64,000 nucleotides of DNA from Micractinium sp. NFX-FRZ (lineage: Eukaryota > Chlorophyta > Trebouxiophyceae > Chlorellales > Chlorellaceae), in NCBI GenBank assembly GCA_029339195.1, contig JAPTJF010000048.1:1-64000 (forward strand), read 5' to 3'. This document shows, piece after piece, positions 52,332 to 63,101 of the stretch. The position numbers and the translations under genes were made by a program. Position 1 is the stretch's first letter. Every line of letters begins with the position of its first letter. The notes below the pieces were generated by a model that searched no databases, was not told the origin of the DNA, and worked only from the letters and a program-made list of their open reading frames with translations.

Positions 52332-52560
52332 CTAGCCAGGAAAGTGCGCCAGCTTGCCATACTGAAAGGCTGCTGCTGCGGCGGCAGCGGCGGCAGCAGA
52401 GCTTGTTGTGGAGGACTGAGGCAGTTCTGGTGACCGCTCCGGCTTGGGAAGTGGCGGCGGCAGCAGGCTGCCATCGGCAGAGGACGCACTGGGCCCCGGC
52501 CGCGGTGCGCTGGCATGCAGCTGTTGCAAGAGCAGCTGCAAATGCTGGTCCTGCACACGT

Positions 52561-52603
<43 letters not shown>

Positions 52604-52736
52604 AGTGCTGCTGCTGCTGCTGCTGTAGCTGCTGCTGGTAGTGCTGCTGCTGCTGCTGCTGTAGCTGCAGCTGCTGCACCGCTGCTGCTGCCCTCTGCTG
52701 TTGCAGGTGCTGCGTCGCCGCCGCTGCTGCCCTGTG

Positions 52737-52767
<31 letters not shown>

Positions 52768-52831
52768 ATCGCAGAGTGCAGCGCAAACATAAAGGCTGCC
52801 TGCTGCTGCCGCTCCTGCTGCAGCCGCTCCA

Positions 52832-52862
<31 letters not shown>

Positions 52863-54281
52863 GTGGTGATGCTGGAAGGCTGCCTGCTGGAAAGCTGCAA
52901 GCACAGCAGCTGCGTTACTGGGGTGCTGCGCCGGCGGCAGTGGGGGAGGCGAACTGCGCAGCGGCAGCCGCGGCGGCACATCTAATGGCGGCAGCACCGG
53001 CGCCGGCAGGGGCGGCGTCGGCGTCGGCAGCTGCGGCGCCTGTGGCGGCGTCTGCGAGGACTGCCGTGCAGCCGACGGGTTGGCGGTCGCGTGTGGCAGC
53101 AGCTGCAGCAGCTGCCACGCCTGCTGCAACGCCAAGTGCTGCTGCTGCTGCTGCTGCGACGCCTGCTGCGACGCCTGCCAAGGGTCCTGCGCTGCCCCCA
53201 TGCCCCCCATGCTGCCCATGCTGCGCTGCAGCGACAGTGGCAGGCTGAACGAGTCCAGGCTGGATGCCAGGCTGGATTGCATGCCCAGCAGGCCTGCGGA
53301 TCCCAGGTTGGACCCCAGGCTGGCCTGCATGCTGTGCAAGCTGTGCATGCCTGGGAACAGCTGCTGGCTGCTGTGGCGATCCGCCTTGCCTGCCTTCAGG
53401 CTCCCGCTGGGGGGCAGCCCAGGCTGCAGGCTGCGCTGCGCGAGCGACAGTGGCAGCGAATGAGGGCCGCCGCCGCCGCTCAACCCACGGCTGGCCGCAG
53501 CGGAGGAGCTGGCCGCCGCCGCCCCTGCTGCCGCTGCCGCCGCCGCTGCCGCGACCATGGCGGCGCCCTCGGGCCCCGCAAAGGGCGACATGTGGGTGAA
53601 CTGCTGCCCTGTCAGGTGCTGCGGCAGGTGGGGCAACATGGGCAGCTCGGGGCTCAGCTGGTGCCGCTTGGGTGGCGGCAGGGGGCTGCCGCTGTCGCCG
53701 GTTAGCGTCGTCCCCTGCTGCTGCTGCTGCTGCTGCTGCTGCCCCTGGCTGTCCCCGTCCGCTGCTGCCGGCTGCGTCTGTGCGGAGTGGGACCGCTTGC
53801 TGCCGGCCTGCTTGGAGCTGCCGCGCGCGCGCAGCATGCGCCGGCGCTCCGCGTGCCGCACCAGCTGCGCGCGGCAGCTGCGGTGGCTGCCATCGAATTC
53901 CGACAGCGGGTGGAAGCGTGCGCACTGCAGGCGGGCGCACCGAGGGGCGGCAGCAGCAGCAGGGCGGGTAAAAAGATGTAAAGCAAACACAAGCAAGCTG
54001 GTTGAGGCCGCTGCATCGCCGGGGCAGCCCTGCCACGGGTGCTAGCAAAGCGAGTGCTGGAGAGGAGGCTGCAGGGTGCTGGGCAGCAGGCGAAGCTGGC
54101 CCCACCAAGTGCAAGCATGCAGGGTTCACCAGCCGTGTTTGTCTTGTCTCTTCTAGCAGCAAGGAATAAGCAGGCAGGCAGGGTGCGGAACAGGGCGGCG
54201 TACCTGCTGGCAGAAGCGCTGCTGTATGCCTTGCCAGAGCACCTGGTCAGCCAGCATGTGGGTTTCACATATCCGGTACCT
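52332..54281 (-). CDS. SBP-box transcription factor A (5' part not found)
   Basis: Two exons are clear. Exon 54204-54281 encodes RYRICETHMLADQVLWQGIQ and ends in RFCQQ; it joins in phase to 52332-53924, which begins CARFHPLSEFDGSHRSC and continues with the basic nuclear-localisation stretch RHAERRRMLR. This is the second SBP zinc finger (C-x2-C-x3-H-x11-C) plus the last C-x2-H of the first. SBP proteins bind GTAC-core DNA; the algal copper regulator CRR1 belongs to this family. The rest, about 470 residues, is Gln-, Ala- and Pro-rich, with long CAG runs that may act as an activation domain. The exon carrying the first two Cys of finger 1 was not found upstream, unlike in genes B and C, so the gene may be truncated or its first exon diverged. 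Confidence 0.82.
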
Positions 54282-56100
54282 CTGCACTCAGGGAGGGAGA
54301 GGGTGCAGGGCGGTGGGTGCGCTGGCGGGCAGGCAGGGCGGTGGGCGCGCTGGCGGGCCGGCAGGGCGGCAGGCCAAGGGACTGGCAAAGCTTGCGGGAC
54401 CACGCAATGACAGGGGCGGGCGTCTGCCAACTGGCCGGCGGCAAGCCAAATGCGTGGCACCCGAGGGCAGCTGCATTGACAGAGTGCATCAGCAGAGGGG
54501 GCAGGCGTGCATGGGGTGCTTGTGGCTCTTGTGCCACGGCCCTTGGATGCCCTGCAGCACTCGCCCGTCACCGGCGGCGCCACACGGGCGGCGGCAAGCA
54601 ACTGGAGTGAGCGTTCAGGGGCAACGGCCAGGACTGACCTGGTGAAATGTGCGTGCGCCCATGGTGCCACACACGCGACAAGCCCTTTTAGAGGGGGCCG
54701 CAGTTTCCGCTGGCTGGGCGGGCGGTTCGGGCAGGGCGGAGGAGGCTGGCAACTCCTCCGCCGCCTCTGCCGCCTCCTCTGTCATTTAGAAATCTCCCTG
54801 AAACTTGAATACGTTGGTAGCTGCGAGCTGAAGGGGGGCGGAACCGGCTGGTAGAAGCCGGTGACGACTCCGGCGTCCTGGCGTCCTGACAGGAGGCGTC
54901 TTGCACAGGACAGCCCCGTCGAGGCGGCCTGCTAAACGCGCTCAAGTGCTGCGATCAGTTTCGTGGGAGGTTCGTGGCGGGCCGGGCACTGCAATTTTTT
55001 GATGAGCGAACCGCTGCTGTCGTGCAGCGAAGCATGCGAAGCAGTGGCCCCGGCAATTGGCTGGACGGCAGCCTGTGAAAATGCATTTGTGGGCTGCAAG
55101 AACGCTGCTGGAGGGCCAGGGCTGTGTGGAGGACAGGACCTGCTCGTGGGACGGGCAGCCATGCAGGAGGCGCAGGCTCCCTCCCAAGGGAAAGCCTTGT
55201 GCTTGAGCGAAGCAGGCTCGGGGAGATTCCATGCCGTTGAAGGCATGAAACAGTGCGACCGCGCCGGGAGCGCACGCACAATGGCTGCCGGGCGTCACGG
55301 GTCAGGTGCCTGCAGACGCGGCGCTGCCAGCCGTGCAAAGGCGGTGACACCAGTGGGGCATGCAGGCAGGCGGATGGGAGGGTAGGCTCCAAGAACAGGG
55401 GGAGCAGCTCACATCTTGTTGGTCACATTGTCAGGGTGGAGTCACATTATGCTGCAGGGAGTGTGCCGCGGCCGGCCGCATGCAAACCCTTTGCAAACCC
55501 TTGCGACCCCCGCAGCCTCGGGTGCCCGCTCACGTGCCCCCTCTGCTTTGCTGGCTCAGCACCGAGGCACAACCTCTTGCCCACATGGTGGTGCAGTGAA
55601 TTTTAATCGCAAGTTGTCAGTCCCATTCGTATAGGGCATAGCTAGTGTGCAGAGAATGACCTTTTTTATGAAAGCCACAAAAGGGTTGCTGGGTCAACAT
55701 CAGGTACACGTGGCTGGCTCGAACAAGGCAGCCGAATGAGTGCGCCATGCGGTGATATGCCTTGCAGAGGCAGGTTCCAGTTTAGATAGGATGTTTGATA
55801 GGTGACAGGGGGGAGGCTAGGGAGGTGAAGGGGCTCACAGGCGGGGGCCGGGCCGTCACATACAACACTTGGCAGGGGAGCGGCAATGAGTGGTGAGCGG
55901 GTGCAGATGACAAACGAGGAGCAGATGACAAACGTGGAGCCGAGAGGGAGGGAGGAAAGGGAAGTACCGAGACTTGCAAGGAGAGAACGGAGGGGGGCGG
56001 GAGCATTACGAGGTGTGTGGCATCACACACGCTGCCCGGAAGCTGGGCAGTGTGAGCAGGCGGTCTGTCGGCACTGGCCACCTCACGTCTGCCTGGCACC
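54282..56100. other. Region between SBP-box genes A and B
   Basis: It should hold the missing first exon and promoter of gene A and the 3' UTR of gene B. A Cys-containing minus-strand stretch near 55020-55070 superficially resembles the first SBP finger but lacks a donor at the right place. Around 54300-54400 the sequence is a GGC(A/G)GG-rich repeat. No other feature is supported. Confidence 0.45.
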
Positions 56101-58153
56101 TCACGCCATCTGGGTGCACGCTGCCGCCGCCTGCTCCAGCAGCGCCTGCGCCCACGTCAGCGCTGCCTGCACCTGCGCAAAGCCGTCTGCAGCCCCGGGC
56201 TGCTGCTGCTGCTGCTGCTGCTGCTGCAGCCCCGCCTGCGGCCGCAGGGTCGGGTGCAGCGTCTGCAGCGGCTGCTGAGGCACCAGGGGCTGCGGCTTGA
56301 TGGGCTGCTGGCTCACCAGTGTGAACGCCGAAGGGCGGCGCACAGCCTGCTGCTGCGGCTGAGGGGCGGGCGCCGCCAGCGCAGGCGCGGCCGGCGTGGC
56401 AGCAGCAAAGCACTGCTGCAGGAGCATGCGCTGCTCGGCCCACTGCTGCTGCTGCTCTGCCAGGGCTGCGTGGAGTGCTGCCGCCATGGCAGGGCTCAGC
56501 GGCTGGTGTGCCGCCGTCTCCTGCGCCGGGCACTGCTGCTCGGGCACACGAGGAGGCACCGTGGCACGCAGACCGCCTGAGGCTACGCACGAGCTGCTGC
56601 CGCTGCCGCCAAACACGGTGTGCTGCAGCGGCAGCGGCGAGCCTGGGGTGGGCAGCGACTGCGACAGATGCGGCTGCTCGCCAGTCATGCTCTCCGGCAG
56701 CAGCGGGGTGCACTGGATCACAGCACTGAGCGCTGCCACGGTGGCGGGCAGCAGCTGCAGCAGCTGCTGTGCCTGCCGCAGCGCCGCCTGCTGCTGAGGC
56801 TGGGGCTGGGGGTGCAGCTGCAGCTTGGGCTGCGACCATGCCTGCTGACACTGCTCCTGCTGCCAGCAGCCGGGCGGCACTGGCGTGGGTGCTGTGCCTG
56901 CACTGCTGGTGGGGCTGAGCTGGAGCGGCAGGCTGAGGGCAGCCGGGGTGGTGTTGAGGGTTGCCGGGGTGGTGGTGAGGGCAGCTGGGGGCAGGCTGAG
57001 GGGAGGCAGGGGCAGGCTGAGGCCCGCCAGCGGCAGGGCAAAGCAGTCGAATGCTGACTCGGCACTGCCCTGCGGCTCGAGCCCACCCGAGGCCCCCCGC
57101 TGCATGCTGTGCCCCGGGCTGGTGTCGCTGTTGCAGCCGCTGCCGCCGGCGGCTGCGGCGGGGCGCACGGGCAGCAGCTGCGGCGTGCTGCACCGGCGCT
57201 TGGCCGCAGGGCTGGCGCTGCCCTCGCGCTGCAGCTCCGCCGCTGCCTCCGCCGGCGCCGCCCGTTTGGAGCAGGTGCGCTGCTTGGGCGCGCCGCCAGC
57301 GTGCGCCCGACGCAGCTGCCGCCGGCGCTCCGCGTGCCGGGCGGAGCTTTCCCGGCAGCTGCGGTGGTTCTTGTCAAACTCGGTGAGCGGGTGGAAGCGC
57401 GCGCACTGCAGGCGGGCACACAGGGAGGGGGCGGGAGGGGGAGGGAGTGAGTGCGTGCGTAGTGGGCACAAATGCCGCTGCTACTGCCGCTGAGCCCCTG
57501 CTCATGCTGCTGCTGCTGCGCCGTTTGCAACGGCTTCCAGGATTGCAGCGCAGCAAAGGCGGTGTGCTGCAGCACTGCTGGGCGCGGTGATGCAGGCAGG
57601 CCACCCTCGGTTTGCCTCCTCTGTTTTCAGGGTGGTGTGCCCCGCTTACCTGCTGGCAGAAGCGCTGCATGGATCCCTGGAACATGACGGCGTCGGCAAG
57701 CATGTGAGTCTCGCAGATTCGGTACCTCTGCACTCAAGGGGCGGCAAGGGCGGCACGGTGAGGCCTGCCTGCAGGGCTGGGGCTGCGGCGGAGGTGGCGG
57801 CAGCACAGAGCGGCGGAGCGGGGATGGCGGCGGCGCTGCCGCGGCGGCCGCCTGTGGGTCACAGACGGCTGCGCGCCACATGTTTCCGCCACTCTGGCCT
57901 AGTAGCAGTGATCAAGGACCAAGTTTCCTGGAGCCAGTGACACGCGAGCGGTCCTCGCACAGTACGATGGGGGGCGTGCACCAGCCCCCGCCCAGCGACT
58001 CACCCTGAAGAAGGGTCGCGGCGCAACCTCGACTCCACACGCTTGGCAGGTTTTGATGGGCCCGGCTCGCGGCGCGGGGGCAGTGCTACGAGCCACCACA
58101 GCCTCGGGCGGTGCCTGCCTCGCAGCCGGGGCGGCCGCGCAGGTCTCAATCAT
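56101..58153 (-). CDS. SBP-box transcription factor B
   Basis: Three exons (58004-58153, 57650-57727, 56101-57405) join in phase to give 510 residues. Exon 1 ends with the first SBP half-finger (KTCQACGVEVAPRPFFR), exon 2 holds RYRICETHMLADAVMFQGSM to RFCQQ, and exon 3 begins CARFHPLTEFDKNHRSC with the basic stretch RHAERRRQLRR. Both zinc sites are complete, so it should bind GTAC-core promoter elements in the nucleus. The remaining 400 residues are Gln-, Pro-, Leu- and Ala-rich. The intron positions are the same as in genes A and C, so the three arose by duplication. The start ATG is the first in the open frame. Its target genes cannot be told from sequence. Confidence 0.9.
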
Positions 58154-59616
58154 TGCCTTTGATGCTCTGTTGAATGCTGAAAGCAGGGCAAGTGACGCAC
58201 GGAGGGCTGTCCTGTCGGCGGGGGGACTGCACGATCCTGTGTCAGTCGGCGGTGACCCCTGCTAGGCTGCAGAGGAGTATGTGATGGATGGGTAGTGTAT
58301 CAGACCAAGGAGTGGGAGCCAGGACCGCTCGCAGTTTGCACGTAAAATTGCACGATCGGCGGGAGGAAAGGAGGCGGCTACAGGATACTCCGAACATCGC
58401 GGCGCACTGCGAACACCACGAGGCCGCCCGGCTGCGATTGAACATGGTTGGTGACCTCGAAACTAGGCTTCAAGCTTCGTGCCCGTGCTTCGTACGTCCT
58501 GCGATCAACTTCTGTCCTCCCAGTGTCACTGGTGGTTCCCTTGCACTGTACAGCAGGGAGGGTGTCCTCCACCCCTAGTGTACCAACAGTCCACACAGTG
58601 TCCGCCCCCCTGATCATCTTTTGCCCGTTGAAGAGCAGGTGCCTCCCCACCACCCTTTTCTGTTCCTATTGAGCCACATGCCGCAACCGCCCTGCAACCG
58701 CCCTGCAACCGCCCTGCTGTCCTGCCTCCCGCGTGCAAGGCTGCCGCACCCAAGCCGCAGGCTGGTCTTAGCCTCGGGCACAGCATGCCGCTGGGTGGCC
58801 CACTCGCCCTCAATGCCCCCAACAAATACTTTGCAGCTCCTTTGAACCTGGGGCCACACCTCACCCCTCCTGAGGCCTGTGCATGCCACTGAATATGAAG
58901 TGCCAGGAGTGTCACAGGGGCAGGCAGGAGTGTTACGGGTGCAAACTTAGTGAGCAAGGTTGGCAGTGCAAAAAGACGGGGCAGGCCAGTGCTGGCCAGC
59001 CGTGACAGATGCTGCCGCTGCTGCCGCCGGCAGCAGCAGCGGCAAAACAATTTGCAAGCAAGAGGTGAGGAAGCATGACATGCTGGGGCATAATTATCAA
59101 TGCTGGATACGGCTGGGTGCAATGTTGGGGGGGGTGCGCCGTAGCGTGCAAGCAAGAATGTGGGGGAATGAAGAAGGGAGCGGGGTGTGTGGGGCACGTT
59201 ATGAGGTGCAGGCCTCGCCGTCAGGCCGAGGCGGCGGGAGCCACACAGCGGAGTGCAGTGCCGGGGGTGCCTGTGGTGGGGGTGCTGTGTTGGCTGGCCG
59301 GCTGCCCGGCAAGGAGATGGAAGGGATTGGGCTGCGAAAGCGGCCGCGGCAGAATGGGCAACCCCGCCGTGGCGTACGGGTGGGAGCAGGGTAGGGGAGG
59401 GAAGGAATTCGAGTGGAAGAGCGGGAGAGAGAGGGGCAGGTTTGGGGGGAGGGAGGGGGTGAGCCAGGTGTAAGGCTCAAGACACTCCATAGGGGGAGGG
59501 AGGGGCAGCGAGGGAGAGGGGGGCAGAGTACAAGGGAACGTTCAAGAGGAGCATGGCGGAGGGTGCAGCATTCCGATGCATAACGCGCCCACACGCATGG
59601 TGTGAGCAGCAGGGGC
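58154..59616. other. Region between SBP-box genes B and C
   Basis: It contains the promoter of gene B and the 3' UTR of gene C. Three direct copies of AACCGCCCTGC lie at about 58686-58715. The sequence toward gene C is purine-rich on the plus strand. No gene is supported. Confidence 0.45.
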
Positions 59617-60433
59617 TTACGAGGGCGGCGGCGGGCCAGGCGGGGCAAGCACCCCGTGCAGTATCGACTCCACTGCCGCCTGGAACAGGCCCGATATCTG
59701 CTGCTCCCGCCGCTGCGTCAGCATCTCGTTGGGACGCTGCTGCGCAAGCAGGGCCAGCGGTCCGCCAAACGCGGCACCAGGCAGCGCAGCGGCAGCGGCG
59801 GGCAGCGCAGCGGCGCCCATTGGCTGTGCCGCAAGTGCCTGCAGCTGCAAAAGGAGCTGCTGCTGCTGCTGCTGCTGCGGGTGTGCGAGAGCGTTCAAGA
59901 GGGCCAGGCAGCTTGGCGACGGCTGCTGCTGCTGCTGCTGCTGGCTGAAAGCTTGCTGCATGGCCGCCGCAACGGCAGCCTGTTGCGACAGCAGAGGCAA
60001 CGGCAGCAGCCCCTGCCCCGCCTGCTGCACCAGTGGCAGCGTGGGTGCCTGGTGCAGCGAGGAGAGCAGTGCCGCCGGCCCCGTCACACCCTCCTGCTGC
60101 TCCTGCTGCTGCTGCATTTGGTGCTGCTGCAACAGCTGGTGTCGTTGGAGCCGCTGCGCCTGCTGCAGCTGCTGCAGCTGCTGCACTTGTTGCAGCGCCA
60201 GCGCCACCGTGGGAGGGATGCCAGCTGGCGCGCCAGTGGCGGCGGCAGCCGCGGCAGCGGCGGCGGCCGCTGTTGCCACAGCAGCACGTGGGGCGGGCGA
60301 GGAGTTGCTTGACATCAGAGAGAAGAGGGGCGGCGCGTGGGCCAGGGGCAGGGGGCTGCCGGGGACCGCCAGCACGGCAGGCTGAGGGGCTGCCGCAAAC
60401 CATTGCGGGTTGGGGTGCACGCCTGTCGCCGCC

Positions 60434-60466
<33 letters not shown>

Positions 60467-62176
60467 GGCTGCTGTGGCTGCTGCACCGCTGCTGGCTGCT
60501 CCTGCTGCTTGCGCCGCCGCCGTGGCCGCTGCGCCTCCTCCTCATCCTCGGTTGACCCCTCCGCCTCCTCCTCCTCCTCCAACCCTGCCTGGCCTGCAGC
60601 TGCCGCTGCCGCCGCGGCAGCAGCTGCCACCCGGCCCTCAAGTGCGGCTGCCTGGCCCTCGGGTGCATCCTGCTCGGTGGCAGCCCCCGATTCTTCCTCC
60701 AGTGCTGCCGCCGTCAGCAGCGCTCCGAGGCCGCCTGCTGAGGGCGAGAGGGACAACACAGACTGATGCCCGGCGGTGCTGACGCCGCTCATGCCGCTGT
60801 CGGTGATCCGCCAATTAGAGGGCATCATGCGGGCAGGCAGGGCAAGCAGCTGCTGTGCATGCTGTGCTTGCTGCGTGCCATCAGCTGCCGCCGATAACAG
60901 CTGGCTAGCGGGAGCCGCAAACAGGCCGTCTGCCGGTGCTGTGGGATGCCACTCTTGCCTCAACAAACCCTCCCCTGCCGCTGCTGCTGTGTGCGGCGCT
61001 GCACAGGGTGGGGTGCGGGGCGGCATGCAGAGGCTGGTTTGTAATGATACAGGACAGGGGCAGCAAGCAATGCGGGGATCAGCGCATCCCAGCATGTGCT
61101 GGGATATGGAGCGAGCAGCACTGGGGAGCATGAGCAGGGGGCAAAGCCAGCCTGCCCTGAACCAGCACATGCCAGCCCCCTCCACCAGCGCAGCCAGCAG
61201 CAAGCGCGGCACTTGCCTGGCGGCTGGTGTGCTGACGCCGATCCTGCGTGAGCCTGCTGCTGCTGCTGCTGCTGCTGCTGCGCCTGCTGTGCCGCCGCTC
61301 GGCCCGCCGACGCGCGCTCGCGCACGCGCCGCCGCCGCTCCGCGTGCTTTGCCAGCTGCTTGCGGCAGGAGCGCATCCCCGCCTCAAACTCTGGCAGCTC
61401 GTGGAAGCGGCCGCACTGCTGGCAGAAGCGCTGCGGCAGGCCACGCCAGATCACGGACTCGGCTTGCATGTGGGCCTCGCAAATGTGGTAGCGCTGCAGG
61501 CATGCGTGGAGGAGGAGGGTGGGAAGCGGCCACATGGGCAGGCAAAGAGTGGCCACATGGGCATGGACGGGCACAAGGGGCCCAGGCGGGAATGGGGGCG
61601 GGGCATGATGGGCAGGAGTGACGCTTGATCGGTGCGTGCATGGAGGCAGCAGGGAGTTGCAGAGAAGTCGCAGAGCAAGGGAGCCACAAAGGTTGAGGCA
61701 GGCGTGTGTGTGGCAGCATGAGATGCGGGCGGGCCGGGAGGCGTGCGGCAGGCGGGCGGGCGGGCGGGCGGATGGTGCCCAACGGCACTGGCTCGGCGGC
61801 AGGCGGGCCAAGCTGTGCGCTCACAGGGCAGTGCCAGGGCATATGCATTCATGTGGTGGCTGCCAGCACATGGTGGTTGAGATAAAGTGCTGTGTGGCAG
61901 ATGACAATACAGCACAACTTAGGCCAACGCAGCCATCCCTGCAGCTGCCGCCGGCGACAGGTTCCCTCCAACACTCACTTGGTGAAACGTGCGCATCCCT
62001 TCAAGACCAACGCCACACACTTGGCATCCAGAATGCACAGCGGGGCGCCCCGGCTTGCGTCGCTCTTTCTCTGCAGCAGAGCCTCCCCCGGACGAACCGG
62101 GCTGCAGCTGGTGCTGTGCCACTTGGGGCTGGGCCTTTTCCTGCTGCCCTCCGGCAGCGGTTGAGTCGTCCACCAT
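59617..62176 (-). CDS. SBP-box transcription factor C
   Basis: Three exons (61979-62176, 61217-61493, 59617-60998) join in phase to about 618 residues. Exon 1 is basic toward its end and finishes with the first half-finger (GCQVCGVGLEGMRTFHQ). Exon 2 holds the rest of the SBP domain in one piece: RYHICEAHMQAESVIWRGLP, RFCQQCGRFHELPEF and the basic tail KHAERRRRVRER. The intron that splits finger 2 in genes A and B is therefore absent here. The next intron appears to use a GC donor (CAG, then GCAAGT). Exon 3 (starting near APHTAAAAG) is Gln/Ala-rich with acidic, Arg-rich and polyglutamine runs. The start at 62176 is the ATG nearest the conserved part; the frame stays open upstream, so a longer form is possible. 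It probably regulates GTAC-containing promoters. Confidence 0.85.
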
Positions 62177-63101
62177 GCTGCCAACCCGCCGCGAGCTCAC
62201 GGGGAGGGCTGAAGCGGGACAAGTCACGCCTCCCGCCTGCGCAGGCGCCCAAGGAGGGACCGAGGCATGTTCGGTTGGCGGCGCCGCAGCTTGGAAGTGT
62301 AAAGTGGCAGTGGCGGTGCAGACGGCGCTGGAGCAACTGCTGCACCGGAGCAGGCCGCTCCGGTGAACACAAGAATGTTGAAGAGGGGTCCCAATCAAGC
62401 GCTCAGGGCCTTGCGCTACCCTGCAGAAAATTCAGTATTGCTGTAAGCGACGGGAAAATGCTCCCAATGTGTGGTGCCGCGTCCTGCGGGGGATGCCGTG
62501 CCAGCCTGCCACTTGGCATGGGCCCGGCCGGGACCCATGAAAGGTTTGTGAGCCTAGGCATTCGGTGCATGTGCTTACGGAATCGGAAAGCAACGTATGA
62601 AGGCATCGGTTTGTAAGGAGACTGATCAATACAAGCACGGCTTTTACCCTCAGAGTGTTTTTACCTACAGGGTTTTTACCGCGTCCGGGATATGGTACAG
62701 CCGCCACAGAGACTGCGTGACTGTGTGCCTGCTCACCCAGGAGCCCTTCCATGTCCAAAACAGACTGCTGCCTTGTTGTGATGATTATGTACGCGTTGGG
62801 GCTGCGCGAACTTACGGCATGGGTGGCGACCGAAACCACTGGCAGGCTGGTGGAGCCCGCCACCACCGCTTGCGCCCCGGCGGCCTGGCCGCGCCGGCTG
62901 CGGCCCTTGTTTGCTGGTCAGCGTGGCACAGTGCACGACATGGGCTCAAGCAAAGCTTTCCATGAGCATGCACCACTGGGGATGCCCTGCCAACTTGGAG
63001 AAGACGCCGGGAGCCTCTGCCACGTCACGCCAGCTATGCCAGCTATCAAATTTGTTTGCTCGCTCTCTCCGGTCAACTAGCATTCGTTCACATCAGCCAC
63101 A
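62177..63101. promoter_or_regulatory. Divergent intergenic region between SBP-box gene C and the last gene
   Basis: These 925 bases hold the promoters of two back-to-back genes. The middle (about 62400-62800) is the least GC-rich part of the window. Two short imperfect copies of GGTTTTTACC/GTTTTTACC lie near 62656-62680. Nothing more can be assigned. Confidence 0.4.

Noticed and set aside
52915..54162. Long minus-strand frame in the alternative phase of SBP-box gene A
   Set aside because: Alanine-rich shadow of polyglutamine codons (GCA in place of CAG); the SBP frame is the real one.
54942..55298. Minus-strand HCFACFAARQQRFAHQ as the missing first finger of SBP-box gene A
   Set aside because: The position and Cys spacing are suggestive, but no GT donor follows at the codon where B and C splice, and the surrounding sequence does not match B or C.
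59602..60312. Plus-strand leucine-rich frame
   Set aside because: It is the antisense of CAG (polyglutamine) runs of SBP-box gene C, which read as poly-Leu.
61618..62616. Plus-strand 332-codon frame
   Set aside because: It overlaps SBP-box gene C exon 1 and its intron on the opposite strand and is Arg/Gly-rich; a shadow frame.
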